Below are positions 43,766 to 56,900 of a stretch of DNA of 64,000 nucleotides, one piece after another. The notes under the pieces were generated by a model that saw nothing but the letters and a program-made list of their open reading frames with translations, had not been told where the DNA came from and made no database searches. Each line of letters starts with the position of its first letter. The first letter of the stretch is position 1. A program made the translations under genes and the position numbers. Origin of the DNA: Sipunculus nudus (Eukaryota; Annelida; Sipuncula; Golfingiida; Sipunculidae); NCBI GenBank assembly GCA_026874595.1, contig CM049316.1, positions 43,661,695 through 43,725,694 of the forward strand, in the 5' to 3' direction.

Positions 43766-45541
43766 TACTATATGTGGGGTGCTCAATGCATAGAACACCT
43801 TACTTATAAATTTAAGAAACATTGGATCTTTTTTATACAATCATGGTTCATAACTACAAGATGATTAACATATATACATGTACCTAATATGCAGGCCCAC
43901 ACAAGTTCTCTATTCTGATTTTGGTTAAGCTCTCTGTTAGAATAACCGAGATTCTTGTACTTCACCTCATAATGGTTACCACAGAGACACACATATGTCA
44001 CTGGACTAAAAGCCACCTACATGACTTGAATCACTTTACTGCAACACAACCCACAGGTCATAAAGCTCCAAACAAAAACAAAAACAAGCATATATCTTTC
44101 TTGATAACATAACTTTATTCAAAACTTCAGCTATCAGCATCAGTCGTCCTTAATAATATATCTATTCAAAACTTCAGCAATCAACATTAACTGTACTCTT
44201 TGACCAGCTTTTCCTACTGACAGTGAAACCAACACAACTTGCATGTGCAATCATCTTTATTCATGAGAAATATTCCATCACTAATTATTTTCATAGATCT
44301 GTGACTGATCAGTGTGTGACCAGTAGCCAATCAAGACCAGTTTGTATGGAAAACCTGCATTTACGGAGAGTCTTTTATATAAACACCTCAATTTTGTAGG
44401 CATCTTTCTTAGGTCATTCATGTTAACACTAGTTTAAGTTCAATGGGCAACCTGTCGATTTTTAGCAATTACCATTACAGATCTGCATTACAATCATTAT
44501 CAACAAACATTTGTAAACTCTCTGCTTTTCTTAAACCACTACAAACTTTCAGTGTTTATATTTAAGTGAGTGCCATACTTTGTACAACAGAAACACAGTG
44601 AAACCTGGATAAAACAGACAACTTTCTCAGGCCGATGACTGTGTGCTTGGTTGATCCCCTGGTTTACACTTCATTTGTCAAACAATTACTTCTTTAACCT
44701 GAGAACTCTATCCTGCATTGGGCAGGGGAATAAAAATTGGTGCATTGTGCTTCAACATACATTAACAGTATCCAATATTTTATCACAGTGTTACTCAGCT
44801 GGAAGACTGTATTAACAATATTATATGAAAATAAAACACTTATACTCTTTTAGATAATAGTATATCTTTGAAATATCTTGGTAGTAATACTTAACAATCC
44901 TGCTGGCCCATATACCTTGTTTATTACCTGGCAACACATGTTATGAACTGGATGCAGGGTCCATTGGCCCACACAATACAACACTAGTCTTCATTTCAGC
45001 TAAAATTTGCTGGTTGATGGAGCCCAGTACATGACCTGTACTCAGTGAAGCATGGTAACAGAATGAAATTGACAAGCACTGCAGGTCATGTGACATTACT
45101 TTACTCAGTGACACAGCCCTTGAATGAAACTGACAACATACCAGGACCCTCTGGATGTGTGAAGGTGCCAGTGCTGGTGCACTGTTGAAGGACTTCATTT
45201 GAGTATTTTATGAAAATAGGTGACCATACACTAAATTATGTTGATGTGTGGTTTTATTTAATAAAAATATTAAAATGAATAACAGCATGGCATGTTGGGT
45301 ATTGCCATCCTATTGGCCTTCAGGCAAATACCAAAACAAACCAGTTAAAAACAACTGTTTATGTACACAAGTATTATGGCCTGCCTACTTTATTATTAAA
45401 CATACAGCTGTGGAAGGTATGAGAACAAACAAAGTTAGGTTACCTTTCCATATATGTAGATTGTTGTCCATGCTAAAACTTCAGGAATATGCAGGTCCAA
45501 CAAGCCTTTAATCTATATCATGTAGCAAATGCATTCACCTA
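43766..45541. other. Intergenic, nothing recognised
   Basis: No recognised exon, RNA gene or repeat. Short open frames at 43921-44112, 44941-45198 and 45248-45511 have no recognisable domain. Confidence 0.45.
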
Positions 45542-48500
45542 AACAAGAGACCCAGGGGTCTAATGTTCACTCTGTGAATTACTGTGCAATTTGGCAAGTG
45601 ATTAAAAAATAAATAAATGTGAAAATACCATTCATTCCTTTCCAAGTAGACATTGTCCTATTGCACAAGGTAGGTAGCGTCACCTATATGGTTTATGAGA
45701 AAACTTTCCAAGATGACTGCACATGCCAAATTTCAGACCAATACTCCTGAGATATGAGCAATTTTCACCAAAAGCAAATGTATGAAGGGACACCACAGGA
45801 AAATTATTGCAGATGGCGCCACCAGTCTTGTTTACGGGATTGAGGTGACGAAGATCTATGGACATGCACAATTCCAACCCAATACACTGAACAAACACTA
45901 AGACGATCAGATGGCAAATGCAAAGTTGGACACTCCGCAAAAAGTAGTGTAGGTGGCGCCACCTGCCTGGTTAACGAGAAAACTTTCCTAGATGGATAGA
46001 CATGACAAATTTCAGATCAATACATTGAACCACTTCTGAGATATGAGCAATTTTCACCCACAGCAAATGTACCAGGGATGCCATGGGAAAACAATTGCAG
46101 ATGGCATCATCAGTCTTGAGTGTAAGTCTGAGGAGTCCAAGATCTATGAGTATGCAAAATTTCAGCTAAATATGTTGAACCACTCCTGAGATTGAGAGTT
46201 GTTATATAAAAGAAACCCAGGTTTGTACTGCACAGAAAGGTTCTCCATCATTGTTACCTACAACTACATAGGTGAGGGAACAAGTATGCCAGGTTTTGGA
46301 AAGATCAGTCCAAGGGTCCTAGAGGAGACTCTGTTTTTGTGGATTAAAACAAATAAATACTTAATGACATATTTTTGATAAAAGCAGAAAAACCATTACA
46401 GCCTGCTGAAAGTAGCTAAACAGGTGGCACCACCTGGAGGTCAAAATCATTAAGCAGTCACATGATCAATATTCCTGTGAAATTTGAAACTGAAGGCTGC
46501 AGCAGTTCCTAAGATATTTGGTAACAGACAAAACATCATGTATAGAAACACATCAAGTTCCGTAGATATGCCATCTTGAAAATCACTTGACTGAATTTAT
46601 ACTCAAATTATTCCTCTTCCTCTAAGGAACTGTTGACTATGACATAAAAGCCAAAGTATTTATACTTTATGACATATCTTGGAAAAAGCAGTAAAGACCA
46701 TTACAACCTGTAGAAAGTAGGTAAACACAGGTAGCGCCACCTGCAGGTCAAATTATTTAGCAGTCACATGATGCAGTTCCTAAGATAGTTAGTAATAGAC
46801 AATACATCATTTATAGAAACACATCAAGCTGTCAAATTTTGCAATCGACACAGTTCCATAAAGACGCCATCTTGAAAATGAATTGACTGAATTTATACTA
46901 GAATTATTCCACTTCCTCTAAGGAACTGTTGACTATAATATGAAGGCCAAAATATTATTACTTTATGACTTATCATGAAAGAAGTGGAAAGGAACATTTT
47001 GTCCCACAGAAAGTAGGTCAACACAGCTGGCGCCACCTGGAGGTCAAAATCATCTGGCAGTCACATGATAAATATTCCTGTGAAATTTGAAACTGAAGGC
47101 TGCAGCAGTTCCGAAAATATTTGGTAACAGACAATACATCCTGTATGGAAACACATCAAGTTGCTAAATTTTGCAACCCACACAATTTGAAGTTCTGTAG
47201 AGAAGCCATCTTGAAAATGACTTGACTGAATTTATACTCAAATTATTCCCCTTCCTCCAAGGAACTGTTTGCTATGATATGAAGGCCAAAATTTCAATAC
47301 TTTGTGACTTATCTTGGAAGAAGTGGAAAAGACCATTTTTTCCCGCAGAAAGTAGGTCAACACAGGTGGCTCAACCTGGAGGTCAAAATCATCTGGCAGT
47401 CGCATGATCAATATTCCTGTGAAATTTGAAACTGAAGGCTGCAGCAGTTTCTAAGATATTTGGTAACAGACAATACATCATGTATAGAAACACATCAAGC
47501 TGTCATATTTTGCGATCGACAGAATTTGAAGTTCCGTAGAGACGCCATCTTGAATATGACTTGACTGAATTTATACTCAAATTATTCCCCTTCCTCTAAG
47601 GAACTGTTGGCTATGATATGAAGGCCAAAATTTCAATACTTTGTGACTTATCTTGAAAGAAGTGGAAAGGAACATTTTGTCCCACAGAAAGTAGGTCAAC
47701 ACAGCTGGCGCCACCTGGAGGTCAAAATCATCTGGCAGTCACATGATCAATATTCCTGTGAAATTTTAAACTGAAGGCTGCAGCAGTTCCGAAAATATTT
47801 GGTAACAGACAATACATCCTGTATGGAAACACTACAAGTTGCTAAATTTTGCGACCCACACAATTTGAAGTTCTGTAGAGACGCCATCTTGAAAATGACT
47901 TGACTGAATTTATACTCAAATTATTCCCCTTCCTCTAAGGAACTGTTGGCTATGATATGAAGGCCAAAATTGTAATACTTTGTGACTTATCTTGGAAGAA
48001 GTGGAAAAGACCATTTTTTCCCGCAGAAAGCAGGTCAACACAGGTGGTGCCATCTGGAGGTCAAAATCATCTGGCAGTCATATGATCAATATTCCTGTGA
48101 AATTTGAAACTGAAGGCTGCAGCAGTTTCTAAGATATTTGGTAACAGACAATACATCATGTATAGAAACACATCAAGCTGTCATATTTTGCGATCGACAG
48201 AATTTGAAGTTCCGTAGAGACGCCATCTTGAATATGACTTGACTGAATTTATACTCAAATTATTCCCCTTCCTCTAAGGAACTGTTGACTATGATATGAA
48301 GGTCAAAATATTAATACTTTATGACTTATCTTGAAAGAAGTCGAAAAGACCATTTCTTCCCGCAGAAAGTAGGTCAACATAGGTGGCGCCACCAAAAGCT
48401 TATTTTTGCATGTCCATCCCATGACCAGTAATTCTGCAAAGTTTCATGAAGGTAGCTGCTTTGGCTGTTGAGATATTTGGTAACAGACGGTGGACAGTGG

Positions 48501-48572
48501 ACAGTTGACAGTGGACAGTGGACAGTGGACGGCGGACGCTGCTCCATGGCATAAGTTCACAGAGTGAACTAA
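45542..48572 (-). mobile_element. Family C rolling-circle-like element
   Basis: On the minus strand it opens with the hairpin AGTTCACTCTGTGAACT (48570-48554). It ends with CACAGAGTGAAC, an AGACCC/GGGTCT hairpin and CTTGTT (45542). The internal marker CTGAATTTATACTC recurs near 46591, 46888, 47225, 47566, 47907 and 48243, a period close to 340 bp after the first step. GGTGGCGCCACC-type sites recur near 45952, 46733, 47031, 47704 and 48382. A GTGGACA short tandem (48486-48538) lies next to the 5' hairpin. No coding capacity seen. Confidence 0.78.
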
Positions 48573-51500
48573 CAATATATTCGATTTATTCTTTACATAT
48601 TTACAGTATATTAAATACCCAGTTATGTACACAACATGGTAAAATGTCTCACTGCATTGCGTCATTCATTTTAGACAATTATAAAAAAAAATGTAGGGTC
48701 ACTGGCATAATCTTATAACTAACCTGAAAGTGAAATAGTTACTATCACTTTCTTAAATGTACAAGATAAAATCTACAAAGCTTCCTTGTGAGTAGACACT
48801 GCACTGAGGTCAAATGTTTCATTTGATAAACACAAAGATCTCCCTAAAGTAATATAGATCATTGTTTATAGGTCTCAGTACTGGTCTTGTAAACTTGGGG
48901 AGTTGTTGTCTGAACGTGGTCTTGAAAAGTAAGACCTATACTAGTATATTTATATATCTGGGTGTTGCACTAATTGCTCAACACTTACACAAATTTGCCT
49001 GGAGCAGAATTTGTTGATTATGTAACTTGACATTTTCTTTGACATTTGATTAAACATGATGAAAAACTCAGGTCCCTGGTCAACTTTTTTTCATTTTTTT
49101 TTCTTGTAATTGGTATAGAATTAAGCCTGGGGACATCAGAATCAGATTTTTTGTCATGGTATATATTAATTTTGCATTGGTTTGAACCCTTTTCATGGTT
49201 TTGGTCTAAGTCTTGGACCTCCTTGTTTTAGTCTTGGGCTTGGTCTTGGAAAATTGGTCTGCATCATTTAAAGTTACAATATCACTCTCTCTCTCTCTCA
49301 TGTTTGTATGTATATATACACATATCTAATTAAAAATATATGGTTATGTATTCATATTGATGTAAATTAATACCAGGAAGAGAAGATATAAAACAAAACA
49401 TTTGGTCACACTATGTGCTCATTGTTAAGCTGTGAGTCATTTGCTAACACAAAGAGTAACTGATTCAACTATGGTTATTACAGCTCAACTTAGGCTGTTT
49501 CATAGAAAATAGCAATATAACTAAGTATATGCATGTATGATAATATATCTGTCCATGAATACTTGACTCAATCTAGAAGTCCCCAGTCAACATGCAATTT
49601 TTGAGTTTTGAAAAAAACTATGAGGTCAAATGAGAGAAAGTTAGAGAAAGGAAATATTTATATATATGCAATACAAGCTGCCATGCCAGTTTTGTAGTTG
49701 AACCAACATTTTCAAATGGTGATATTAAAAAAAAAAACAAATTATTGCCTTTCTCATATGCAAGGATTTTATATAAGTTGTTAGAAAGTTGAACTACAAC
49801 TGAGCACCATGGCCCATGGGTCTCTTCTTTTACATCAAGAATACCATGCATAGTGCTTTGGTTTTCTACTAATTGAAATAACTGAAATATTACTAACCAC
49901 CATACAAAACATATTCAATATAAATATACAGGTAAAATAAAAATATATACATATATACACAAACCCATTAAATAAGTACATTCTAAAAAAAAAACTTTTG
50001 CAGTGAAATCAGTTTCAAACACAATATTCTCAAATAGAATAAAATACTAAAATTGTCATTCTTTGTTGCTAAAGACAGGGCATGCATGTGACTAGATGAA
50101 AAATGTAGCAAAAATAACTATCCTCTGAATTATAATTCTGGTGTAATAATAACTATCATTTATTTTTTCACTCGTTACTGTGCAGAGTGGTAGAGTGACA
50201 AAAATACAAGGAAGGTACTGATTATAATAGACAAGTGTCATTACATGTTATAATATCTGGTGCTTCTCCTGTGACATTTCCCTGACAGATATACATACTG
50301 TTTAAATACAGATGAAACACTTAAATGTGTACCAACTTCAATGTGTACCTCCTGTTTCTGAGATATAAGAAACTAACTGAAGCCTGACTTTATTTTTTCT
50401 TTTCAATCCTGATGTGTTTATATATATACATGTATGTTTTTGTATACAAACACACACACACACATTCATACATACATATATGTATATGTTCAAAACCAGC
50501 TTCATAATTGCTTGTAGTCATGATAAGGGTCAAGGTCATCACATTAAGGGTCAAGGTCATTACATCAAACTATCAGTCATTAATACAAGCTATTCTTGAG
50601 ACAAGGTTTGTGCAATGTGATCATATCTATTTTTGTCTTGACAAATGTGGTTATAATATAATATATTCCACTGAAACTCCATTCTGTCTCATGGAATTCT
50701 CTGGAACACCTTTCATACGCCCAGGCCAAGTCTGTGGTAAGGTGTATAAAGGGGCCCATTCTATTATCTGACATCTTTTTTAACTAAGGATTTTCCTTTC
50801 AACTTTTCATGAAAATAGGCAAGAAAATAACAATCCCACCACACAGGGTCTGTTTGTTATGTTTATATCCATGTATTTATAACATGTGGCCATGATGTGG
50901 GGATGCCTACATAATCTTAACAATAAACAGGTACATTTTGCCATTGGTGTTTTGCAACTGTTAACCTTTCAAATTCCACAAATGTAACCAACCTCCTTAA
51001 CTTACATGATTTTTTTATTTGTCAACACTGGCACACATGAGCTATGTTTATAAACAACTTGTAGGTAAACAAGTTCATATATCGATCACAGAGGCGTTAT
51101 AAGAACTTGCCTTAAACGGTGTTCATTAACTAGTAACCAGAGTAAGCCTAGAATCACAACAATTCTACAGAAAACATTGGTGAAAAGCTGGCTTTTAATA
51201 CACAAATACATGCTTATTCTGAATAAAAGCTGCAGCTTGTATTTATGATGAAAACTATATTTTAACTAAAATTTAACAGGTAATGTGTCAATCACTGCTT
51301 GAGAAGCCATGACAGAAAATGAATATTTGACAATCAGTTGACACTTGTCTCTGACATTAGTGTTTTAAACACAGTTTCTTGGTGTCACTCAGGATATCTG
51401 TTCAAGTTAATGTGCTGTGGGCTTTAAAAATCAATGCTAAAATATTTACCACAGATAGACATCTTTATCAGTGAAAATACAATGTGCTTCTTGCATTTTG

Positions 51501-51929
51501 GTGAAAAATATCACTCTGACACATGGTCAGCCACACATATGTATTAATGATAGGGTGTTTGCGTATCCAAGCTGACACCCATTCACATCTATTAGAGGCT
51601 GCCTTCATTCTGGTGGGCAGTGCCAACCTGTGATGCATTTATATGACTGGTGATTTATTTATATCCTGTTTTAAATCTGCACACACCAATGTTTGATCAG
51701 GATCAAGTAAATATTCCAGATCTGTTGACAAGAAAGTTGGCATGCTCTCTACAAGTGCATCTTACATTTTTATGCATAATAGATATGTACACCCTGTATA
51801 AGGGTCATGCTGTACATACATATGGGTTTCTGGCTTCACTCTCAAAGAGTAAGATGATCATGCAATATAACAGAAATGATATTATGCTGAAATTAGAAAA
51901 GGACTCAGAGAGCACAGACCTCCGCCAAG
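48573..51929. other. Intergenic; isolated family A-like 3' end
   Basis: No gene was recognised. At 49797-49825 there is ACTGAGCACCATG, GCCCATGGGTC and TCTTCTTTT, like the 3' end of family A on the plus strand, but no 5' partner was found. Open frames at 50508-50771 and 51650-51940 have no recognisable domain. Confidence 0.45.
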
Positions 51930-52110
51930 GCAGCTCATGATCCCCGTATGGCATTGTCAGAAAGGCAGCATTTCCTGAAAAAATTCCTGAAAATATCCTG
52001 AAAGTTTCATCAAAGTCTGTTTTGAAAAAACTTTTTGAAAAATGTTGCTAACAGACAGATAAACAAACCAACATGGGCAAAAACATAATCCCCCCTATTG
52101 GCGAAGGTAA
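51930..52110 (-). repeat. Probable dispersed repeat fragment
   Basis: Read on the minus strand: TTACCTTCGCCAATAGGGGG, then text with GTTTGTTTATCTGTCTGTTAGC. This kind of text is common in repeat copies of marine invertebrates. A second, weaker relative starts near 63520 (CAACAAGGAGGTTATGCATT). Confidence 0.4.
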
Positions 52111-52377
52111 TAAAAATGAGCTTTCACAAACACAACAGAACAACAACTATTTTCCTGCTTCAAACAGAAGCTTCACAGAATAAAGTATAAACCATATACA
52201 AAGACCATAAAATAATCTAAAATGTATAGCATAATTATGTGCCCACAGCAGCCTTTTCTATTTGTATGGAGACAGATATAAATACACTGGACACTGAACC
52301 ATGAACATCAGAAAGTAAGCCATCCCATAATATACTGTGGTTGCCTTTTTATTCGCTACTGTGAAATAATCACAAAT

Positions 52378-52719
52378 TTGAAACCCTTAAGAATAAGATA
52401 TCCCATCAGCTTAGATGAAGAAGACGGATTAATTCATCTGCGGAAAAGGATCAGTTATAACACCTTTGGAAACAACCTAATTTGCTGTGCATGGTATGGA
52501 AACTGGCCTGCATATGCAGGCATTAATTATTTTAAATATAATAATGGAACCAGAAGGAGTTACAGGATTTATTCTAAATTTAAAATAAATACAAATACTG
52601 CTGTATTTAAATTTATATGTTCTGGTGGAATTGTCAAAATGAAACCCTTGCAAAATGTTCAAAATGAAGAAATTACAAAATTTCAGCCTCGTGAATATAA
52701 ACCCAAACACAGACACTGA
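52378..52719 (+). other. Unrecognised 113-codon open frame
   Basis: An ATG-initiated frame without low complexity, with several Cys and Trp residues (CCAWYGNWPAYAGINYF near its middle). No domain, signal peptide or splice structure is recognised. It may be chance in the 3' flank of the NAGPA-like gene, which runs on the other strand. Confidence 0.15.
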
Positions 52720-52931
52720 ATGATGATTATCATCATCATGTGGCAGTAATAGGATATAATCTTATTATTCTTCTGACGAGGTATTATGTGTTTGCTCTGG
52801 TAATTTAGTTTGTCTGGAAGCAACTTTACTCAGAAAGTTGTGAATGTATTTTGATGAAATTTTGTGAAATGTTAGGGTGACACAAAAAGAACCTATTAAA
52901 GTTTGAGGTAATCTGGAGCATCATTATATGT

Positions 52932-52937
52932 TTTATT
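52932..52937 (-). terminator. Possible polyadenylation signal of the NAGPA-like gene
   Basis: AATAAA on the minus strand, about 770 bases after the stop codon. Other signals may be used. Confidence 0.25.
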
Positions 52938-53501
52938 CAAATAGTTTTTTGTCATTATAATTTTTGTTATCATTATGATTTCTCGATCCTCGGTCAAGCC
53001 AGAGCCATTCACAGGTATTAGGGACTGCCTCTGTTCTAGCTCCAACCTGTGATACACAGGTGGAGTATGTGAACCATGACACACATTTTTCATGTAGCAT
53101 CCATCAAAGTTTGAATAGGATCCTGGTGGATGTATAAATGTAGTCTCTGACCACTTTTTCTAAAATTAAATTTTGTCACATTTGCTCAGGTGACAAATCA
53201 CAAATGTCTCCTAGTGAATATAAATGATTCTTCACCATACCTCACAATGCAACATTATAGTACTTCTTGTTTTAAAACAGGCAGATATTTAACATATATA
53301 TATGAGCCTGCACATTATCCTATGACACTTATCAGGACACTCAAATTATGATCAAACTCATGCATACATATCTCACTGTATATAAACATGATACATGACA
53401 GTTTTTAAGGTACATTTCATTCAGTTATTGCAGCCTAAATTGCAAGCAGGCCAGGCAACCCTCTGCAAGAAGGAAGCCCAATGGTCCCCATTTGTTAGAT
53501 C

Positions 53502-53620
53502 AAGGAGATTATAAGAGATGGAGTGTTGACTCAGTCACAGACTGTGTTGAATCTTTCATGTGACATCTGAGGGCTTGAAGGGCATCATTGAGTTAACACT
53601 CCATCTCATATAACCTCCTT
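53502..53620 (-). repeat. Inverted repeat in the predicted 3' UTR of the NAGPA-like gene
   Basis: Arms at 53502-53532 and 53590-53620 pair at 28 of 31 positions (core GAGATGGAGTGTT). The 57-base loop itself contains TCACA / TGTGA pairing. It begins 87 bases after the stop codon on the transcribed strand, so the RNA should fold into a strong hairpin. Confidence 0.75.
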
Positions 53621-53707
53621 CATTTTAACTACATTTGTGGAGGTGTGTATCACATTGAAAGTAGCACCACGTCACAGGGTGTGTCAGTACCCTGTGCTCA
53701 CCATGTG

Positions 53708-53951
53708 CTACCTTCGGGTTTTCTTATAGTATCGTAATTTGAATTCCTCAGCGTCACTTTCATCAGGACTACTATCAGTCGAAGATAAGAACATACTGTT
53801 AGTCGGCAGCTGAATCAGCTTGTGTCGTCCGTCTGGAGATTTCTTGCGTGCACCTCTAAATGGACCAAGGTACACACAGAGTAATGATATGTTGAGGATG
53901 ATGCTGACAGAGGCAATGATGGCCAGAACCACAATGCAGATCAGCCAGGAT
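53708..53951 (-). CDS. NAGPA: NAGPA-like, last exon: membrane span and cytoplasmic tail
   Basis: Acceptor TTTCTTTCAG, then SWLICIVVLAIIASVSIILN as a type I membrane span, a basic stretch (RGARKK), the acidic serine cluster STDSSPDESDAEE and C-terminal YYKKTRR. TAG is at 53710-53708. Confidence 0.93.
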
Positions 53952-56900
53952 CTGAAAGAAAACAAAAAGTCATTACTGAAACTTGATTTTATAAAAAATC
54001 ATACAATGATTTATATCATATTTTTAGAAGCAATTATCAGTGGATAAATTAGATTGACAGTCCCACTCTGTGCACACTGATATGAATTACATGTGACTCT
54101 GTTTTTTTATTGTAGATAAAAGGAATCATTTCAACAAAATCCACTGTGATATCCATATGCACCAAAGGCACTGGTAATTATGTAGTGAAGAATTATGTAC
54201 AGTAGCTAATTAAAATAAGTGGGATTATAACTATTTTAAGGCATAGGCAAATGCACATGGATGTTTCATGAAAAACAACTGAAACTAGAATACGGGTAGT
54301 CGACAAGCAACTACTTGTATCCGCCTAAATCAGAGTGGAACGGGTGAAGTGAGGCATGGATTGAGTGGCAAGGGGAAATAGAGTGAAGTGTTGCATATTA
54401 GCATGGATGTCTGCAGCCAAAATGTGTATGCAGGTTAATTGTGCCACCTACCACAAAATCCAGAAAGCTGTCCAAGTTGTATACATATGCAAAATTTAAG
54501 GCAGATAAGTCAAACCACTACATGTATATGAGTGATTTTTGCCCTTGGCAGACAAACAGATGGACGCTGTGCAAAAAAAGGTTGCAGGTGGTGCCACCAG
54601 TTTAGTGTATGATAAAGAGCTATGTGAGAACTATACACATGCAAAACTTTGGCCCAATCGGTCAAACGATTCCCTTGTATCCGCCTAAATCAGAGTGGAA
54701 CGGGTGAAGTGAGGCATGGATTGAGTGGCAAGGGGAAATAGAGTGAAGTGTTGCATATTAGCATGGATGTCTGCAGCCAAATTGTGTATATAGGTTGTGC
54801 CACCTACCACAAAATCCAGAAAGCCGTCCAAGTTGTATACATATGCAAAATTTAAGGCAGACAAGTCAAACCACTACATGTATATGAGTGATTTTTGCCC
54901 TTGGCAGACAAACAGATTGGACGTTGTGCAAAAAAGGGTTGCAGGTGGCGCCACCAGTTTAGCGTATGATAAAGAGCTATGAGGGAACTATACACATGCA
55001 AAACTTTGGCCCAATCCGTCAAACGGTTCCCAAGATATGAGCTTGGATATCTGCTGCATAAACTAGAATGCAGGTGGCGCCACCTGTCATAAAATCAAGA
55101 GAGCTGTCGGGGATGTATAAATTTGCAAAATTTTAGGCAGATATGTCAAACCACTGTCGAGATATGAGTGATTTTATCCCATGGCAGACAAACAGACGGG
55201 AGCTGTGCAAAAATGGCTGCAGGTGGCGCCACCAGTTTTGTGTATGATAAAGAGCTATGTGAGATTTATACACATGCAAAATTTTGGCCTAATCGGTCAA
55301 ACGGTTCCCGAGATATGAGCTTGGATGTCTGCAGCGTAAACTTGATTGTAGGTGGCACCACCTGTCATAAAGTCAGAAAAGCTATCCAGGATGTATAAGC
55401 ATGCCGAATTTCAGGTGAATTAGTCAAACCACTGCAAAGATATGAGTGATTTTAACCCAAGGCAGACAAACAGATGGACACTGTGCAAACATGGTTACAG
55501 GTGGCGCCACCATTTTTGTGTATGTTATAAAGCAATCCAAGGGCTACATTTGTATAAATTTTATTTCCTGATTGGTCAATCGGTTCCCGAGATATGAGGG
55601 TTTATGTGTGGAAACAGACGCACAAATGGACGCTGGATAGAGGGGAAAGGTCAGAGGTCAACACAAATTTGTTAGGCACTAGTTCACATGTGACTCGATA
55701 ATTGGTGTCAGTTTCAGAAATATCGGTCCATTTTTCTCAGAGGAGCTCTCTGGAAACAAACGTGGCTGCGGCGAAGAACCCAGTCAAAAACATAGTATCT
55801 GCAAAACTTCGTTTTGGAGGATACAAAAATACAGGTGGCTCCACCAGTCTGCAGGGTTTTGTAAAATTCCACCCAGCGGTTACAGAGGAGTTCTCCTACG
55901 CGGAGGCGGCGTGCAGCTGAAAACATAGTATCCACAAAACTCTGTTTTGGCGGATACAATAAGAAATATTGGGTTGGCATGCATATGTACCATGCAAACC
56001 AATTTTTTCCTATAGATTGTGACAGATTTTGATTTTCAGAGTTGACAGATGAGACAAGTAATTGTGGCCATCCTACAATCCCTAACTGGAGCACATTTGA
56101 TTTGTATAGAAATGTCTTATGGCAGAAGTGTGTTTGTCCAAGCTGCTCTTGCAGGCAATAAATGAATCAAACTTGGATGAAATAAGACAATATTAACCAA
56201 AATTACCAGCTGCAGCTATGGAAGCAAATGTGACAGAAGGAAAGGCACACAAAATGGACAAAACAATGCCTCCCATTTTAACATCAGAAGCAGAAGGCAA
56301 TTAAATGTCAGTATTGTCAATCATAAATGACTTCCTCATACAAGAACCTTTGATCACCTGACACCCTTGTTCTTAGGCAAAGAATTTGCTTAAATGACCT
56401 GGCAGCTTATATATGAGATCATACTGTATATTCAATAGATATAAATTACTCTGATACAGTCATACCTGAGCTGGTCAGACTGGTCCGGCACCAGGTGGTT
56501 TTGCTCAATCAGCCTGTCAGCGATGCATCTGCCAGCTGGAACAAAGTCATAAGCACAGTACAGGTGAGAATTTAAACTACTCTTAATATTATGTTTAATT
56601 TATCTTGTGTACATAGTAGACTGATAATTTATCTGCCAAGTAATGACTTGGGTACTGTGAAGAAAATACAATTTTTAAAGTAACATGTTTTTCACATTAA
56701 GAGTTGTATTTTTTTATTATTATTATTATTATTATTAACCTTGAGTGATGCCAGGGTTATTGTTTTCACTCAATTCAAAATATCTGAAAATCAGTATTAC
56801 AGATGTTATTGCAATTTATCATACAGGTTAGCAATGTGAAATCTCCATGGATTAAATTTTGGTGTAAATCCAAATGTTAATAACCCTGGAATGAGTGTTT

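Noticed and set aside
53820-54047. Plus-strand open frame opposite the last NAGPA-like exon
   Set aside because: Shadow of the minus-strand coding exon.
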